From: Paenibacillus ihumii
Lineage (GTDB): Bacteria; Bacillota; Bacilli; Paenibacillales; Paenibacillaceae
Direction: 5' to 3'
Length of the DNA: 64,000 bases
Assembly (NCBI RefSeq): GCF_001403875.1
Contig: NZ_LN884299.1
Location: 3,623,674 to 3,687,673 of the forward strand
Within the stretch, counting starts at the first letter, position 1. Each line of letters opens with the position of its first letter. Under the pieces are notes generated by a model that was not told the DNA's origin, did not search any database, and saw nothing but the letters and a program-made list of their open reading frames with translations. The position numbers were made by a program, and so were the translations under genes. Below, in pieces: positions 7,780 to 15,395 of this stretch.

Positions 7780-9347
7780 CTGATATCCTTCTCCGCTCGC
7801 TCAATGTATTGTCTTCGGTATTGAGTCGGGGACAGCCCCGTGCTTTTCTTGAACACTTTGCAAAAATAACTGTGATCCCCATATCCAACACGGCTGCTGA
7901 TTTCCGAGATCGGAATATCCCCCCTCCGCAGCAAATCGGCGGCCTTGCCGATCCGCACCCGGTTAAGATGCTCCTTGAAGCCTTCATGGTGATGTGCAGC
8001 AAAGAAGCTGGACAAATAAGACGGGTTAAAATGGAAGTGCCTCGCCATCTCCGTTAGGCTGATCGGCTCTGCGTAGTGTTCATCGATGTAGTCAAGCAGC
8101 AGCTTCATGCTGGGGTTGCCCTCCTGCCGCGCTTGCTGAGCGACCTGCACGCAGTCTTCCGCCTGCCGGCGGAACTCCTCCAGCAGAGAAATTATGGCGC
8201 TTATATGCCGAGCCTCGTCAATCGCCTTGAAGTACGCATATTTGGCTTCGTCCAGCGCCGACACATCCAGGTTCAGGCTGCCGAGCATATGTATGACGTT
8301 AAAAAGGATATTTCCGATCAATGACTTAAACTCAAAGACCTCTGCCGTATAGGCCTTGGTATGATGGGCAATATACTGCTCCAGTTCATTGAATCCCTCC
8401 TCCAGTTGCAGCCTGCGAATCTGCTCCATGAACACCTGCAGGGGGAACTCCTTCGTCTCCTCGGCCATCGGCAGCTCGCTTGGCATCAAGGCAGCATCCT
8501 GCGGCAGGAAGAAGCGGTACTGCAGCAGCTTCAGCCAGTCCTCCCGGCAAATGCCTCCGAGCTGGTTCAGCGAGTGAAAAGGATCGCTGAGCACCCAGGA
8601 CAACTCCCCTTCCCCTGTCATCGAAGTCGGATGCAGCACCCTCAGCTTTAATGGCAGCGCCTCCCGCCCCTCTTCATCGACATTCAATATATGCACGGAA
8701 AGACGGGGATAACCGGAAATCGGGCCGCAGGGCAGCTTGGCCGCAGCCATTCGCGGAAAAAGCGCTTTCAACTCATCTAGAACGGACGAAGCTCCACAGC
8801 TGCCCAGCACATAAAAATACGGATAAGGAAACCACTCAGCCGCTTGCGCGCGGTCCAGCTCGACTTCATACCCCGCGAGCAGCTTCTCCAGCGTCTGCTG
8901 CATGGAAACCGAAGCCGAAGCCGATTCTGCGTTCTGGCGCATGACTCGGCTTGGAGCCGGCAGCTTTTCCACTGTTTTGCGCAGCACCTCCAGCAGCATT
9001 TCCGTCTCCAAATGAGGCTTCAGAATATAATCGGATACACCGCTCTGGAAGGTGGAGCGCACATAATCGAATTCGCTGAAGCTGCTCAGCACGATGACTT
9101 CGATTTCAGGCCAGTTATGCTTGATAAGCCGAGTTAGCTCCTCACCGTCCATGATCGGCATCACGATATCCGTCAATACAATATGCGGGCGCAGCGTCTC
9201 GATCAGTTCGAGCGCCTCCTTGCCATTCGAGGCCTCGCCGACGATCTGGAAGCCGTCCTGCTCCCAATTTAAAATATGCTTAATGCCCTGGCGGACCAAA
9301 ATCTCATCGTCCACAACCAGAATTCTATACAGTTCGCCATTGTCCAT
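7776..9347 (-). CDS. Response regulator, YesN type (REC plus AraC-type HTH)
   Basis: This 523-residue cytoplasmic regulator has an N-terminal receiver domain (ILVVDDE at residues 9-15, phospho-acceptor Asp 60 in VLTDIVMP, Lys of ILKPH near 115). A middle region of about 270 residues follows, then a C-terminal AraC/XylS double helix-turn-helix (ISLTEMARHFHFNPSYLSSF and ISEISSRVGYGDHSYFCKVF). It is the partner of the kinase encoded immediately downstream, whose start overlaps its stop. The pair most likely activates the importer and beta-galactosidase genes at 1-4401 when sugar is present. Confidence 0.95.
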   Translation of the reverse strand: MDNGELYRILVVDDEILVRQGIKHILNWEQDGFQIVGEASNGKEALELIETLRPHIVLTDIVMPIMDGEELTRLIKHNWPEIEVIVLSSFSEFDYVRSTFQSGVSDYILKPHLETEMLLEVLRKTVEKLPAPSRVMRQNAESASASVSMQQTLEKLLAGYEVELDRAQAAEWFPYPYFYVLGSCGASSVLDELKALFPRMAAAKLPCGPISGYPRLSVHILNVDEEGREALPLKLRVLHPTSMTGEGELSWVLSDPFHSLNQLGGICREDWLKLLQYRFFLPQDAALMPSELPMAEETKEFPLQVFMEQIRRLQLEEGFNELEQYIAHHTKAYTAEVFEFKSLIGNILFNVIHMLGSLNLDVSALDEAKYAYFKAIDEARHISAIISLLEEFRRQAEDCVQVAQQARQEGNPSMKLLLDYIDEHYAEPISLTEMARHFHFNPSYLSSFFAAHHHEGFKEHLNRVRIGKAADLLRRGDIPISEISSRVGYGDHSYFCKVFKKSTGLSPTQYRRQYIERAEKDIR

Positions 9348-9658
9348 CTATGCTCTCTCTCCTTCAAGCGACGTTCAACGATCTACTTTTGATCCTTAAT
9401 ATTTATGGCCGCCCGTTGACCGCACGCCACTGACTGGTACACTGCACCGGCCCGCTGCTCCAGTACGCTGCTGCTTTGGGACGCTATTCCGGAACGCTGT
9501 TGCTTTAGGACGCCTGCTCCGGGGCGTTGCTCGTGGCGCTGCTGCTTTAGGACTCTTGCTCCGGGGTGTTGCTCCTGAACGCTGCTCCCTGTTTGCACGG
9601 TACATAGGGGTAACGGCATGGCTTGACGGCCGCCAAGGGACAGGGAATATGGTGAATG

Positions 9659-9963
9659 TGGAGCAGGGGCGGCAAGCAATGATGTGGAAACAACCTATTA
9701 AAAGGAGCCAAACAAAGTTTCATCGCAGCCCGCTTCAGTAGAATGATCCTTCCCAAGTCTCTCGACTCTGTCGAACCACCTACTTGCAGGTACCCTAAAT
9801 TGTATCACGGAATCCCTCGCCCCTGTCGAGCAGGGATCGTGAATATGGGATTTATTAAGCAGGGGCAGTGAATAAGGTGACTTTGGGGCAGAGGCGGCAA
9901 GCAACGACGTGGAACCCCCCCCTTTAAAAGGGGCAAACAAAGTTTCATCGCAGCTTGCTAGGA
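9659..9963. repeat. Diverged direct repeat of about 80 bp (two copies)
   Basis: The segment 9659-9739 recurs at about 9884-9963. Both contain GGCGGCAAGCAA, then a TTAAAAGG motif, then GCAAACAAAGTTTCATCGCAG or its near-identical partner (shared core AACAAAGTTTCATCGCAG), with other positions diverged. About 145 bp separate the copies. No terminal inverted repeats or transposase remnants are visible, so this looks like a local duplication. Confidence 0.8.
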
Positions 9964-10472
9964 CTTTTTCCGCAGTATCCGTCACCAGCACGGATTTTGT
10001 TCATTTTCTTGTGAAGATGGTTCAATTTTCTATTATCGATTGCCTTTTCATAGGGGATCATTCATAATTTGATTTACATTATCATCCAAGTTATTTAGCA
10101 AGCTCTGGTCACCGGATTTTCGCAAGCTTGCGAGCCAAGCTGCTAAAAAAACTGGGCTGCTTCAGGCCCAAGGTACCTGGCTGATTAAAGTCTGTAGATC
10201 AATGCAGTATGGACAAGCCGTGTTGAGTACGAGCGGCTCACTATGGATTAAAATGATTTCTTTTAATGGGATTCGCAAGCTCCAAGAGCGGACAGCATCC
10301 GCGTGCTCATTACTCCCTCCGCTAGTACTACATTATATAGCACAACAATACCTATCACAGTAATATCTAGACACAGCAATTCCCGCCGTCATGACGCATC
10401 ACGAACAAAGCCAGGACATCCGTATGTCAGAACACTGCTATCAGAGCATGCTTACCCGAATATTTGCTTACG

Positions 10473-10611
10473 GAATATTGGCTCATCGTATACTCGGTCA
10501 TTGAGCATCGAAGGTCGAAAATCCGATCATCAGACATCTGCACATTGAATATTGGCTCATCGCTCTCGGTCATTGACATCGAAAATCGCAGGTCCGATCA
10601 ATGGATATTAG
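10473..10611. repeat. 74-bp direct repeat, two diverged copies
   Basis: GAATATTGGCTCATCG occurs at 10473 and again at 10547. Each copy is followed by CTCGGTCATTGA, CATCGAAAATCG-like and TCCGATCA blocks in the same order, with small indels in the second copy. The repeat ends about 260 bp upstream of the start at 10875. Confidence 0.8.
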
Positions 10612-10699
10612 CTTGATATTTCCTGGATATTTGTTTGCTCATTACTTTTGATTAGGGTACATCGATTTGCTGATCGTGCATCAGCTGTGTGCGGCAGGC

Positions 10700-10721
10700 G
10701 AGCATGGTCTGGACCATGCTC
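10700..10721. promoter_or_regulatory. Perfect 10-bp inverted repeat upstream of the gene at 10875
   Basis: GAGCATGGTC and GACCATGCTC flank a 2-base centre. It lies about 95 bp upstream of a TATAAT box (10815-10820). The short centre and perfect symmetry fit a protein-binding operator better than a terminator, and no T run follows on either strand. What binds it is unknown. Confidence 0.5.
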
Positions 10722-10814
10722 CCCCGAAATATGTACTGTTCATACAGCATCACTACATCGATCCCAGGATCTGGCCGGTAAATGGCCTGTCATATAAATG
10801 AAATATTACTATAT

Positions 10815-10820
10815 TATAAT
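10815..10820 (+). promoter_or_regulatory. Likely -10 box for the NAD(P)-binding protein gene
   Basis: A perfect TATAAT sits in a locally AT-rich stretch 55 bp upstream of the chosen ATG. No good -35 hexamer is visible at 16-18 bp spacing, so the promoter is weak or needs an activator. Confidence 0.5.
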
Positions 10821-10874
10821 TAAATTACAGAACTAGTGTTTGGAATAATCGAGAACGTGAATAGGGGCGTTTCT

Positions 10875-11516
10875 ATGACAAATAACCATAAAATAGCTAT
10901 CATCGGCGGTACTGGAAAGGTAGGGCGTTATATTGCGGCCGCAGCGCTGCAGCAGGGCTACCAAGTCCGTATGCTCGTAAGGAATCCTGGCAAGCTAAAG
11001 GACGGTTTAGACAGCAGAATCGAAATACTCCAAGGCAGTGCGGAAAATAGAGATCATATCAGACAGCTGCTCCAGGATTGTCACGCCGTGGTGAACGCTT
11101 TTGGCCAGCCGCTAGGCGAGGCTCCGCTATATAGCACCGTAACCAGCATGGTTCTCGAGATCATGAACGAATTGGAGATCAGCCGTTACATCGGGGTGAC
11201 CGGAGGCTCTCTCACCTTGGAGGGAGACCGTAAACGGCTTATGAATAAGGTCGGTGCGCTGCTGTTTAGAATCTTTTTCCCAGCGATGATCAAAGACAAG
11301 CAGAGGGAAGCTGCAATTATTCAACAATACTGCAATATCGAATGGACACTAATCCGGCTGCCGTTTGTAGTCGAGGGTAAAGAAAGCGGACATATCAAAG
11401 AACATCTGACCGATATGCCCGGATTCAAAATTTCCAACAGAGATATTGCGAGTTTTATCATTCGCCAGACGACAGAGGCCAAGTACATTCATAAGTCCCC
11501 CTTTATCGCAACCTAA
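10875..11516 (+). CDS. NAD(P)-binding Rossmann-fold protein (atypical SDR, NmrA/YwnB-like)
   Basis: This 213-residue cytoplasmic protein starts MTNNHKIAIIGGTGKVGRYI. The GGTGKVG glycine motif near residues 10-16 is the dinucleotide-binding turn of atypical short-chain dehydrogenases that act as NAD(P)H-binding reductases or redox-sensing proteins. I use the ATG at 10875, which follows TAGGGGCG. An upstream in-frame ATG at 10836 lacks a ribosome binding site. The gene stands alone on the plus strand among minus-strand genes and repeats. The substrate is unknown. Confidence 0.85.
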   Translation: MTNNHKIAIIGGTGKVGRYIAAAALQQGYQVRMLVRNPGKLKDGLDSRIEILQGSAENRDHIRQLLQDCHAVVNAFGQPLGEAPLYSTVTSMVLEIMNELEISRYIGVTGGSLTLEGDRKRLMNKVGALLFRIFFPAMIKDKQREAAIIQQYCNIEWTLIRLPFVVEGKESGHIKEHLTDMPGFKISNRDIASFIIRQTTEAKYIHKSPFIAT

Positions 11517-11666
11517 AGGCTGCGGTCAGTCCTGCCGCGCTACTCTAATATCCCCATCTCATGTTGAGAATAAGTTGGGATCTGGTCTGGCTTCATTCTC
11601 TTGTACGTGGATCCTCCTTACGGACATGAGAGCCCTTATTGGCACAAAAAGAGAATATATTCGACT

Positions 11667-11803
11667 GCCTACGGACACAGGATCCGCTATTTGAAGTAAA
11701 ACATTAGTTTTTGCTGCGATTTTGATGAAATAACGTCCCCTGTGTCCATTAATTTGTAAAAAAGGCTGATTTGGGGCAAATAGCGGAACTAGGGTCCGTT
11801 AGC
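11667..11803. repeat. Intergenic element with about 26-bp imperfect terminal inverted repeats
   Basis: The left end (11667-11693, containing ACGGACACAGGATCCGCTAT) and the right end (11777-11803, containing AATAGCGGAACTAGGGTCCG) are imperfect reverse complements sharing a perfect CCGCTATTTG core. The interior of about 83 bp is AT-rich and has no gene. It looks like a small dispersed intergenic repeat or MITE-like element. A genome-wide search would show whether it is repeated. Confidence 0.55.
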
Positions 11804-12169
11804 ATGAGCATGTATGTGGTCGACCGCCATCATGCAGCGAACCCCGCACTGGGGCTGCGTTCGTCGCAAGATCATGCGAAAAAGCCCCTCTTCTTCTCCT
11901 CAACAGGAGGGGAAGACAAGGAGCGGGGCAATAAGTGTGTTGAACAGACCCTGCCGCTCTTTAATGCTTGATAGGCCATCAACTGTCGGAGCTTGTCCAG
12001 ATTCAGATCGCGCGAGAACAAGCAACAGGTCAGCAGCACCTAGTTGAGCGTCGCTTCGGATGCTAGGGTTGTCATGCGAATAGTCTGAGTAATGGCGATG
12101 CCTGCCTAGATCTGCCTAGCGACATTGATGCTTTTCGACGAGCATACGCCAGGGGTTCAGAATGAGCAA

Positions 12170-12728
12170 TGAGCTACGTCGGCTACGACGAGCTATTCGA
12201 CAGAGCTATGATGGGCCACACAACAGTGCTACAACGAGCTATACGTCGGTGCTACGGCGAGCTATACAACAGTGCTATGCTGGGCCATACGTCGGTGCTA
12301 TGGCGAGCTAAACGACAGCGCTATACAAGCCATGCGTCGGGCTATGGCGAGCTAAACGACAGCGCTATACAAGCCATACGTCGGGCTACGGCGAGCTAAA
12401 CGACAGCGCTATACAAGCCATACGTCGGGCTACGGCGAGCTAAATGGTGGTAGTTATTCGAAGGTACTACGCCAAACAATACGACGATGCTACGACGAAC
12501 ATGCGTAGGAGTTACGCCATGCCATACGACGGTGCTCCAGCGAACAATACGTCGGGTCGTCGGGTTCTACACCGAGCCAAATGTCGGCGAGCTATACAAC
12601 AGTGCTACAACGAGCTATACGTCGATGCTGCACCAAGCCATACGGACGGAGCTGCAACAAGCTACTACGAAGCTATGTCGGCTACGACGAGCTATTCGAC
12701 GATGCTACGCCATAACGACGGTGCTGCG
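12170..12728. repeat. Degenerate repeat tract (CTAYACGACGGTGCTACGACGAGC-like)
   Basis: Blocks such as GAGCTATACAACAGTGCTA, GAGCTATACGTCGGTGCTA and GCCATACGTCGG recur in varied order for over 500 bp. Within it, a 44-bp unit beginning GAGCTAAACGACAGCG is repeated three times in perfect register from 12305, 12349 and 12393, with a partial fourth at 12437. Several reading frames stay open because the unit lacks most stops, but codon use is not protein-like and frames change between blocks. Confidence 0.85.
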
Positions 12729-12729
12729 A

Positions 12730-12776
12730 CGAGCCGCAAATATTTCTCAGCCAGCAGAAATATTTACGGCTCGTTT
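12730..12776 (+). terminator. Strong rho-independent terminator-like hairpin, plus strand
   Basis: CGAGCCGCAAATATTTCT (12730-12747) pairs with AGAAATATTTACGGCTCG (12755-12772) with one mismatch across an 8-base loop, followed by TTTTA. The 18-bp stem with T run points to plus-strand termination. No plus-strand gene lies closer than 11516, which raises the possibility of a long non-coding transcript through the repeat tract. Confidence 0.7.
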
Positions 12777-12878
12777 TACTGTCTATAGCGGAGTTCAGGA
12801 CGACGCAGCCCTTGAAGTGCAGCGCTGCGGCTTCTCTCGGGTTAGCGGCCACTCTCTGATTGATGGTTGACGCCAGCG

Positions 12879-13970
12879 TTAGCCCTTGACCGATCCTCCC
12901 ATGAGTCCTTTGACGAAATATTTTTGCAGCAGGAAGAAAATCGTTAGCGGCATGAGCATCGAAATAAAAGCAGCCGAGGTCAGCAAATGCCAGTCGTTGC
13001 CCTTGGAGCCGACAAGGTCAGCGATCTTCATGGACATAACCTGTACATCCGGCTGATTGCCGATGAAGACAAGCGACACAAGGTAATCATTCCACACCCA
13101 GAGGAACTGGAAAATGGCGATTGATGCCAAAGCCGGTACAGACAGCGGCAGGATCAGCCGGCTAAAGATTGTAAAGTGGCTCGCTCCGTCAATGAACGCC
13201 GACTCGAATAAATCTTTGGGCAACTGGCTAATGAAGTTGTACATAAAATAAGTTACGAGCGGCAGGCCGAATGCGGTATGTGCCAGCCAAATGCCCAAGT
13301 AGCTGCCGTTCAGGCCAAGCGCGGTGTAATCCTTCAAAATCGGGATAAGCGCAACCTGAAGCGGAATGACGAGCATGGCCATAATGATGAAGAACAGCGT
13401 TTTGCGCCCCGGAAAACGGAGCCATGCAAAGGCGTATGCCGCGAACGAGGCGATCAGCACCGGAATGATGGTTGCCGGTACAGCAATCGTCAGCGTGTTC
13501 CAGAAGGCCTGGGACAGGCCGGTTCCTTTTTGCACCGTTTCACTGCCGTCTGCGAGCTTCAGCTTATACTCCTTCCCGGATAGGACGTTCTTGTAGTTGT
13601 CCAGCGTGAATTCGGGCTTCATCTCCCAGCCGCGCTCCTGTACATTAATCGTGCGGGCTCTGCGGTTCTCCCATATGAGGCGGTGTTCGCCCTCGCTAGC
13701 ACCGGCCTTTAACTGGTCATCGGTATAGGTTTTGCCGTTGACCTCGATCGGCTCCCTCAGATCGACTTCCATGGACAGCTGCACCGTCTCCCCGGCCTTC
13801 CATTCCTGGTGAGGAAACACCTTCCACCAGCCAGTCTGCAGTATATCCGCCGCGGGCCGGAACGAAGAAATGAACAGTCCAAGCGTCGGGAGCAGCCAGA
13901 TCAAGCAAATGATGCCGAGCACGATGTTGACGAAGGTCTTGCTTCCCCTTTTCTTTTTACGGCCGACCAT
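12879..13970 (-). CDS. Sugar ABC transporter permease, MalG type with extended extracellular loop (AglG-like)
   Basis: This 363-residue permease is about 85 residues longer than common CUT1 permeases. The extra length lies after TM1 (residues about 40-135) and is hydrophilic, with LSMEVDLREPIEVNGKTYTD and a second part ending just before a helix near 155. That layout fits alpha-glucoside (AglG-like) permeases. The EAA loop is FESAFIDGASHFTIFSRLIL. It follows the MalF-type permease with no gap (stop at 13971 region, start 13970) and ends the operon. The alpha-glucoside assignment rests on overall architecture and is moderate. Confidence 0.9.
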   Translation of the reverse strand: MVGRKKKRGSKTFVNIVLGIICLIWLLPTLGLFISSFRPAADILQTGWWKVFPHQEWKAGETVQLSMEVDLREPIEVNGKTYTDDQLKAGASEGEHRLIWENRRARTINVQERGWEMKPEFTLDNYKNVLSGKEYKLKLADGSETVQKGTGLSQAFWNTLTIAVPATIIPVLIASFAAYAFAWLRFPGRKTLFFIIMAMLVIPLQVALIPILKDYTALGLNGSYLGIWLAHTAFGLPLVTYFMYNFISQLPKDLFESAFIDGASHFTIFSRLILPLSVPALASIAIFQFLWVWNDYLVSLVFIGNQPDVQVMSMKIADLVGSKGNDWHLLTSAAFISMLMPLTIFFLLQKYFVKGLMGGSVKG

Positions 13971-15053
13971 TTAGAATCCCCCCTGCTTGCGGAACTGTCG
14001 CAAATTAATAAAGATGACAGGCAAGACCGCGATCAGCAGCACGATCGCCAGCGTCGAGCCATAACCGAAGTTGCGGTACATGAAAAACTGACGGTAGAAC
14101 TGCGTCGCTACAACCTCTGTATCGTATTGACCTCCCGTCATCACCATGACGACGTCAAATATTTTCAAAGTGAACACAATAATGGTCGTGGTAACTGTCA
14201 AAATCGTAGTCGAAATATACGGAATCATAATGCCGAAGAAAATCTTCACTTCGCTCGCCCCGTCAACCCGCGCCGCCTCCAGAATATCCTCGGGGACGCC
14301 TTTGATCGCAGCGGAGAAAATAACCATTGCAAACCCCGTTTGCATCCATATCAAAATGACTATCAGGAAAAAGTTATTCCATGGCTGGAGCATACTTGTC
14401 CAGGCCTGTGGCTCACCGCCGAAAAAAGTAACGATTGCGTTCAAAATCCCGATTTGCTCATCGCCCGGCTGATAATAGTAAACAAATTTCCAAATGACGC
14501 CCGCGGCCACAAAGGAAATCGCCATCGGCATGAAGATGATCGACTTGGCGATCTTCTCATAGCTGCTTCGATCCGCGAGAATCGCAATCAACAGGCCCAG
14601 GCTTACGCAGGCTAGCGTTCCGACGAATACCCACAGCAGATTGTTGCGCAGTGCCGTAGCCATAAGACGGTCGCTAAAAATAGCCGCATAGTTGGCCAGT
14701 CCGACGAATTTGTCTGAGGAGGCGTTGAAGAAGCTCAGGTAAAGCGTCCGCAATGCAGGCAGAATAAGCAGCCAGCCCAACACAAGGACGGCCGGACCGA
14801 TGAAGATGAAGGGCAGCACTTTTTTGCGGACATGCTCCGGATACTGCTCGACAGCCCAGTTAAACGTATAGTAGATAAGATAAACGCCGATAACTCCCCA
14901 CAGTACGGCAAATACGGCCGTCAGCAGCGGATGGAGCGTCGAATCGCGGAAAAACATAAATATGGAACCGTGGACAAAGATATTAATCAATAGTACAAGC
15001 AAGGATAAGAACACGGCTTTCATGCTAATTCTCGATTTTGCTTGTGCACTCAT
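13971..15053 (-). CDS. Sugar ABC transporter permease, MalF type (AglF-like)
   Basis: This 360-residue CUT1 permease has two extra N-terminal helices before the core (residues about 11-65), then six more, with the EAA loop LEAARVDGASEVKIFFGIM. It pairs with the permease encoded immediately downstream and the binding protein at 15396-16802. The start at 15053 is preceded by a TAGGAGG-like sequence. A 342-bp gap with a terminator-like stem separates it from the binding-protein gene. Confidence 0.92.
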   Translation of the reverse strand: MSAQAKSRISMKAVFLSLLVLLINIFVHGSIFMFFRDSTLHPLLTAVFAVLWGVIGVYLIYYTFNWAVEQYPEHVRKKVLPFIFIGPAVLVLGWLLILPALRTLYLSFFNASSDKFVGLANYAAIFSDRLMATALRNNLLWVFVGTLACVSLGLLIAILADRSSYEKIAKSIIFMPMAISFVAAGVIWKFVYYYQPGDEQIGILNAIVTFFGGEPQAWTSMLQPWNNFFLIVILIWMQTGFAMVIFSAAIKGVPEDILEAARVDGASEVKIFFGIMIPYISTTILTVTTTIIVFTLKIFDVVMVMTGGQYDTEVVATQFYRQFFMYRNFGYGSTLAIVLLIAVLPVIFINLRQFRKQGGF

Positions 15054-15067
15054 AGTAGGTCCTCCTA

Positions 15068-15205
15068 TAAGTTTTGCGGTGCAAAACTGTCTTCGTAAGC
15101 GTCATACGTTTGTTTTGCGGAACAAACCGTCTTTGTTATCATACGCTCGTTGTGTGATGCCAAACGGATTCAAAGCATGCGCTTGTTTTGCGAGTTAAAC
15201 GGTCT
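15068..15205. repeat. Three diverged copies of a unit of about 43 bp
   Basis: GTTTTGCGG followed by an AAAC block, then GTCTTCG/GTCTTTG and a CATACG block recurs near 15068, 15110 and 15182. The third copy is separated from the second by about 30 bp of related sequence. Copies share roughly two thirds of positions by eye. Confidence 0.65.
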
Positions 15206-15316
15206 TCGCTGCCTTAAGCTGCACCGCATCGCTAGCAGCTCCCAGCGCAGGGGGTTCGCTGCATGACAGGGTCGGTCGACCACATAGCTGCTCTTTGTTC
15301 AAAGGTTCATTAGATA

Positions 15317-15359
15317 GGAAAAGAGGAGCAGCTAGCATTTGAAGCACAGTGCTCCTCTT
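15317..15359 (-). terminator. Terminator/attenuator after the sugar-binding protein gene
   Basis: TGCTCCTCTT (15350-15359) and AAGAGGAGCA (15321-15330) form a 10-bp perfect stem, followed on the minus strand by TTTTCC. It lies 36 bp after the binding-protein stop and upstream of the two permease genes, so it should lower permease expression relative to the binding protein. Confidence 0.75.
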
Positions 15360-15395
15360 ACTTTTAATAACGCGGGAATTGAGGATAATGCCGGA

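Larger units (their letters stand above)
9348..10874. other. 1.5-kb intergenic region without a convincing gene
   Basis: This gap holds the upstream region of the response regulator and of the plus-strand gene at 10875. From 9468 to about 9590 there are two to three decayed units of about 41-45 bp based on GCTGCTTTAGGACGCCTGCTC. Further right are two pairs of direct repeats and a strong palindrome, listed separately. Short ORFs here are Arg/Pro/Gln-rich, lack ribosome binding sites and are not supported. Confidence 0.7.
11517..12878. other. 1.4-kb intergenic region: inverted-repeat element and degenerate repeats
   Basis: Between the plus-strand reductase gene and the minus-strand permease gene there is no credible coding sequence. 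The region holds an imperfect inverted-repeat element (11667-11803), a GC-rich stem-loop near 11890-11930, a long degenerate repeat tract (12170-12728) and a strong plus-strand terminator-like hairpin (12730-12776). Confidence 0.7.
15054..15395. other. Gap between binding protein and permease genes
   Basis: The gap holds the permease ribosome binding site, three diverged repeats (15068-15205) and a terminator-like stem for the binding-protein gene (15317-15359). I see no gene in it. Confidence 0.75.

Noticed and set aside
9383..9756. Arg/Gln/Pro-rich minus-strand ORFs upstream of the response regulator
   Set aside because: Products of a degenerate 41-45 bp repeat; no ribosome binding site or domain.
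12169..12870. Tyr/Ser/Ala-rich ORFs in the degenerate repeat tract
   Set aside because: Frames change between repeat blocks, repeats explain the openness, no ribosome binding site, and a terminator hairpin cuts the last one.
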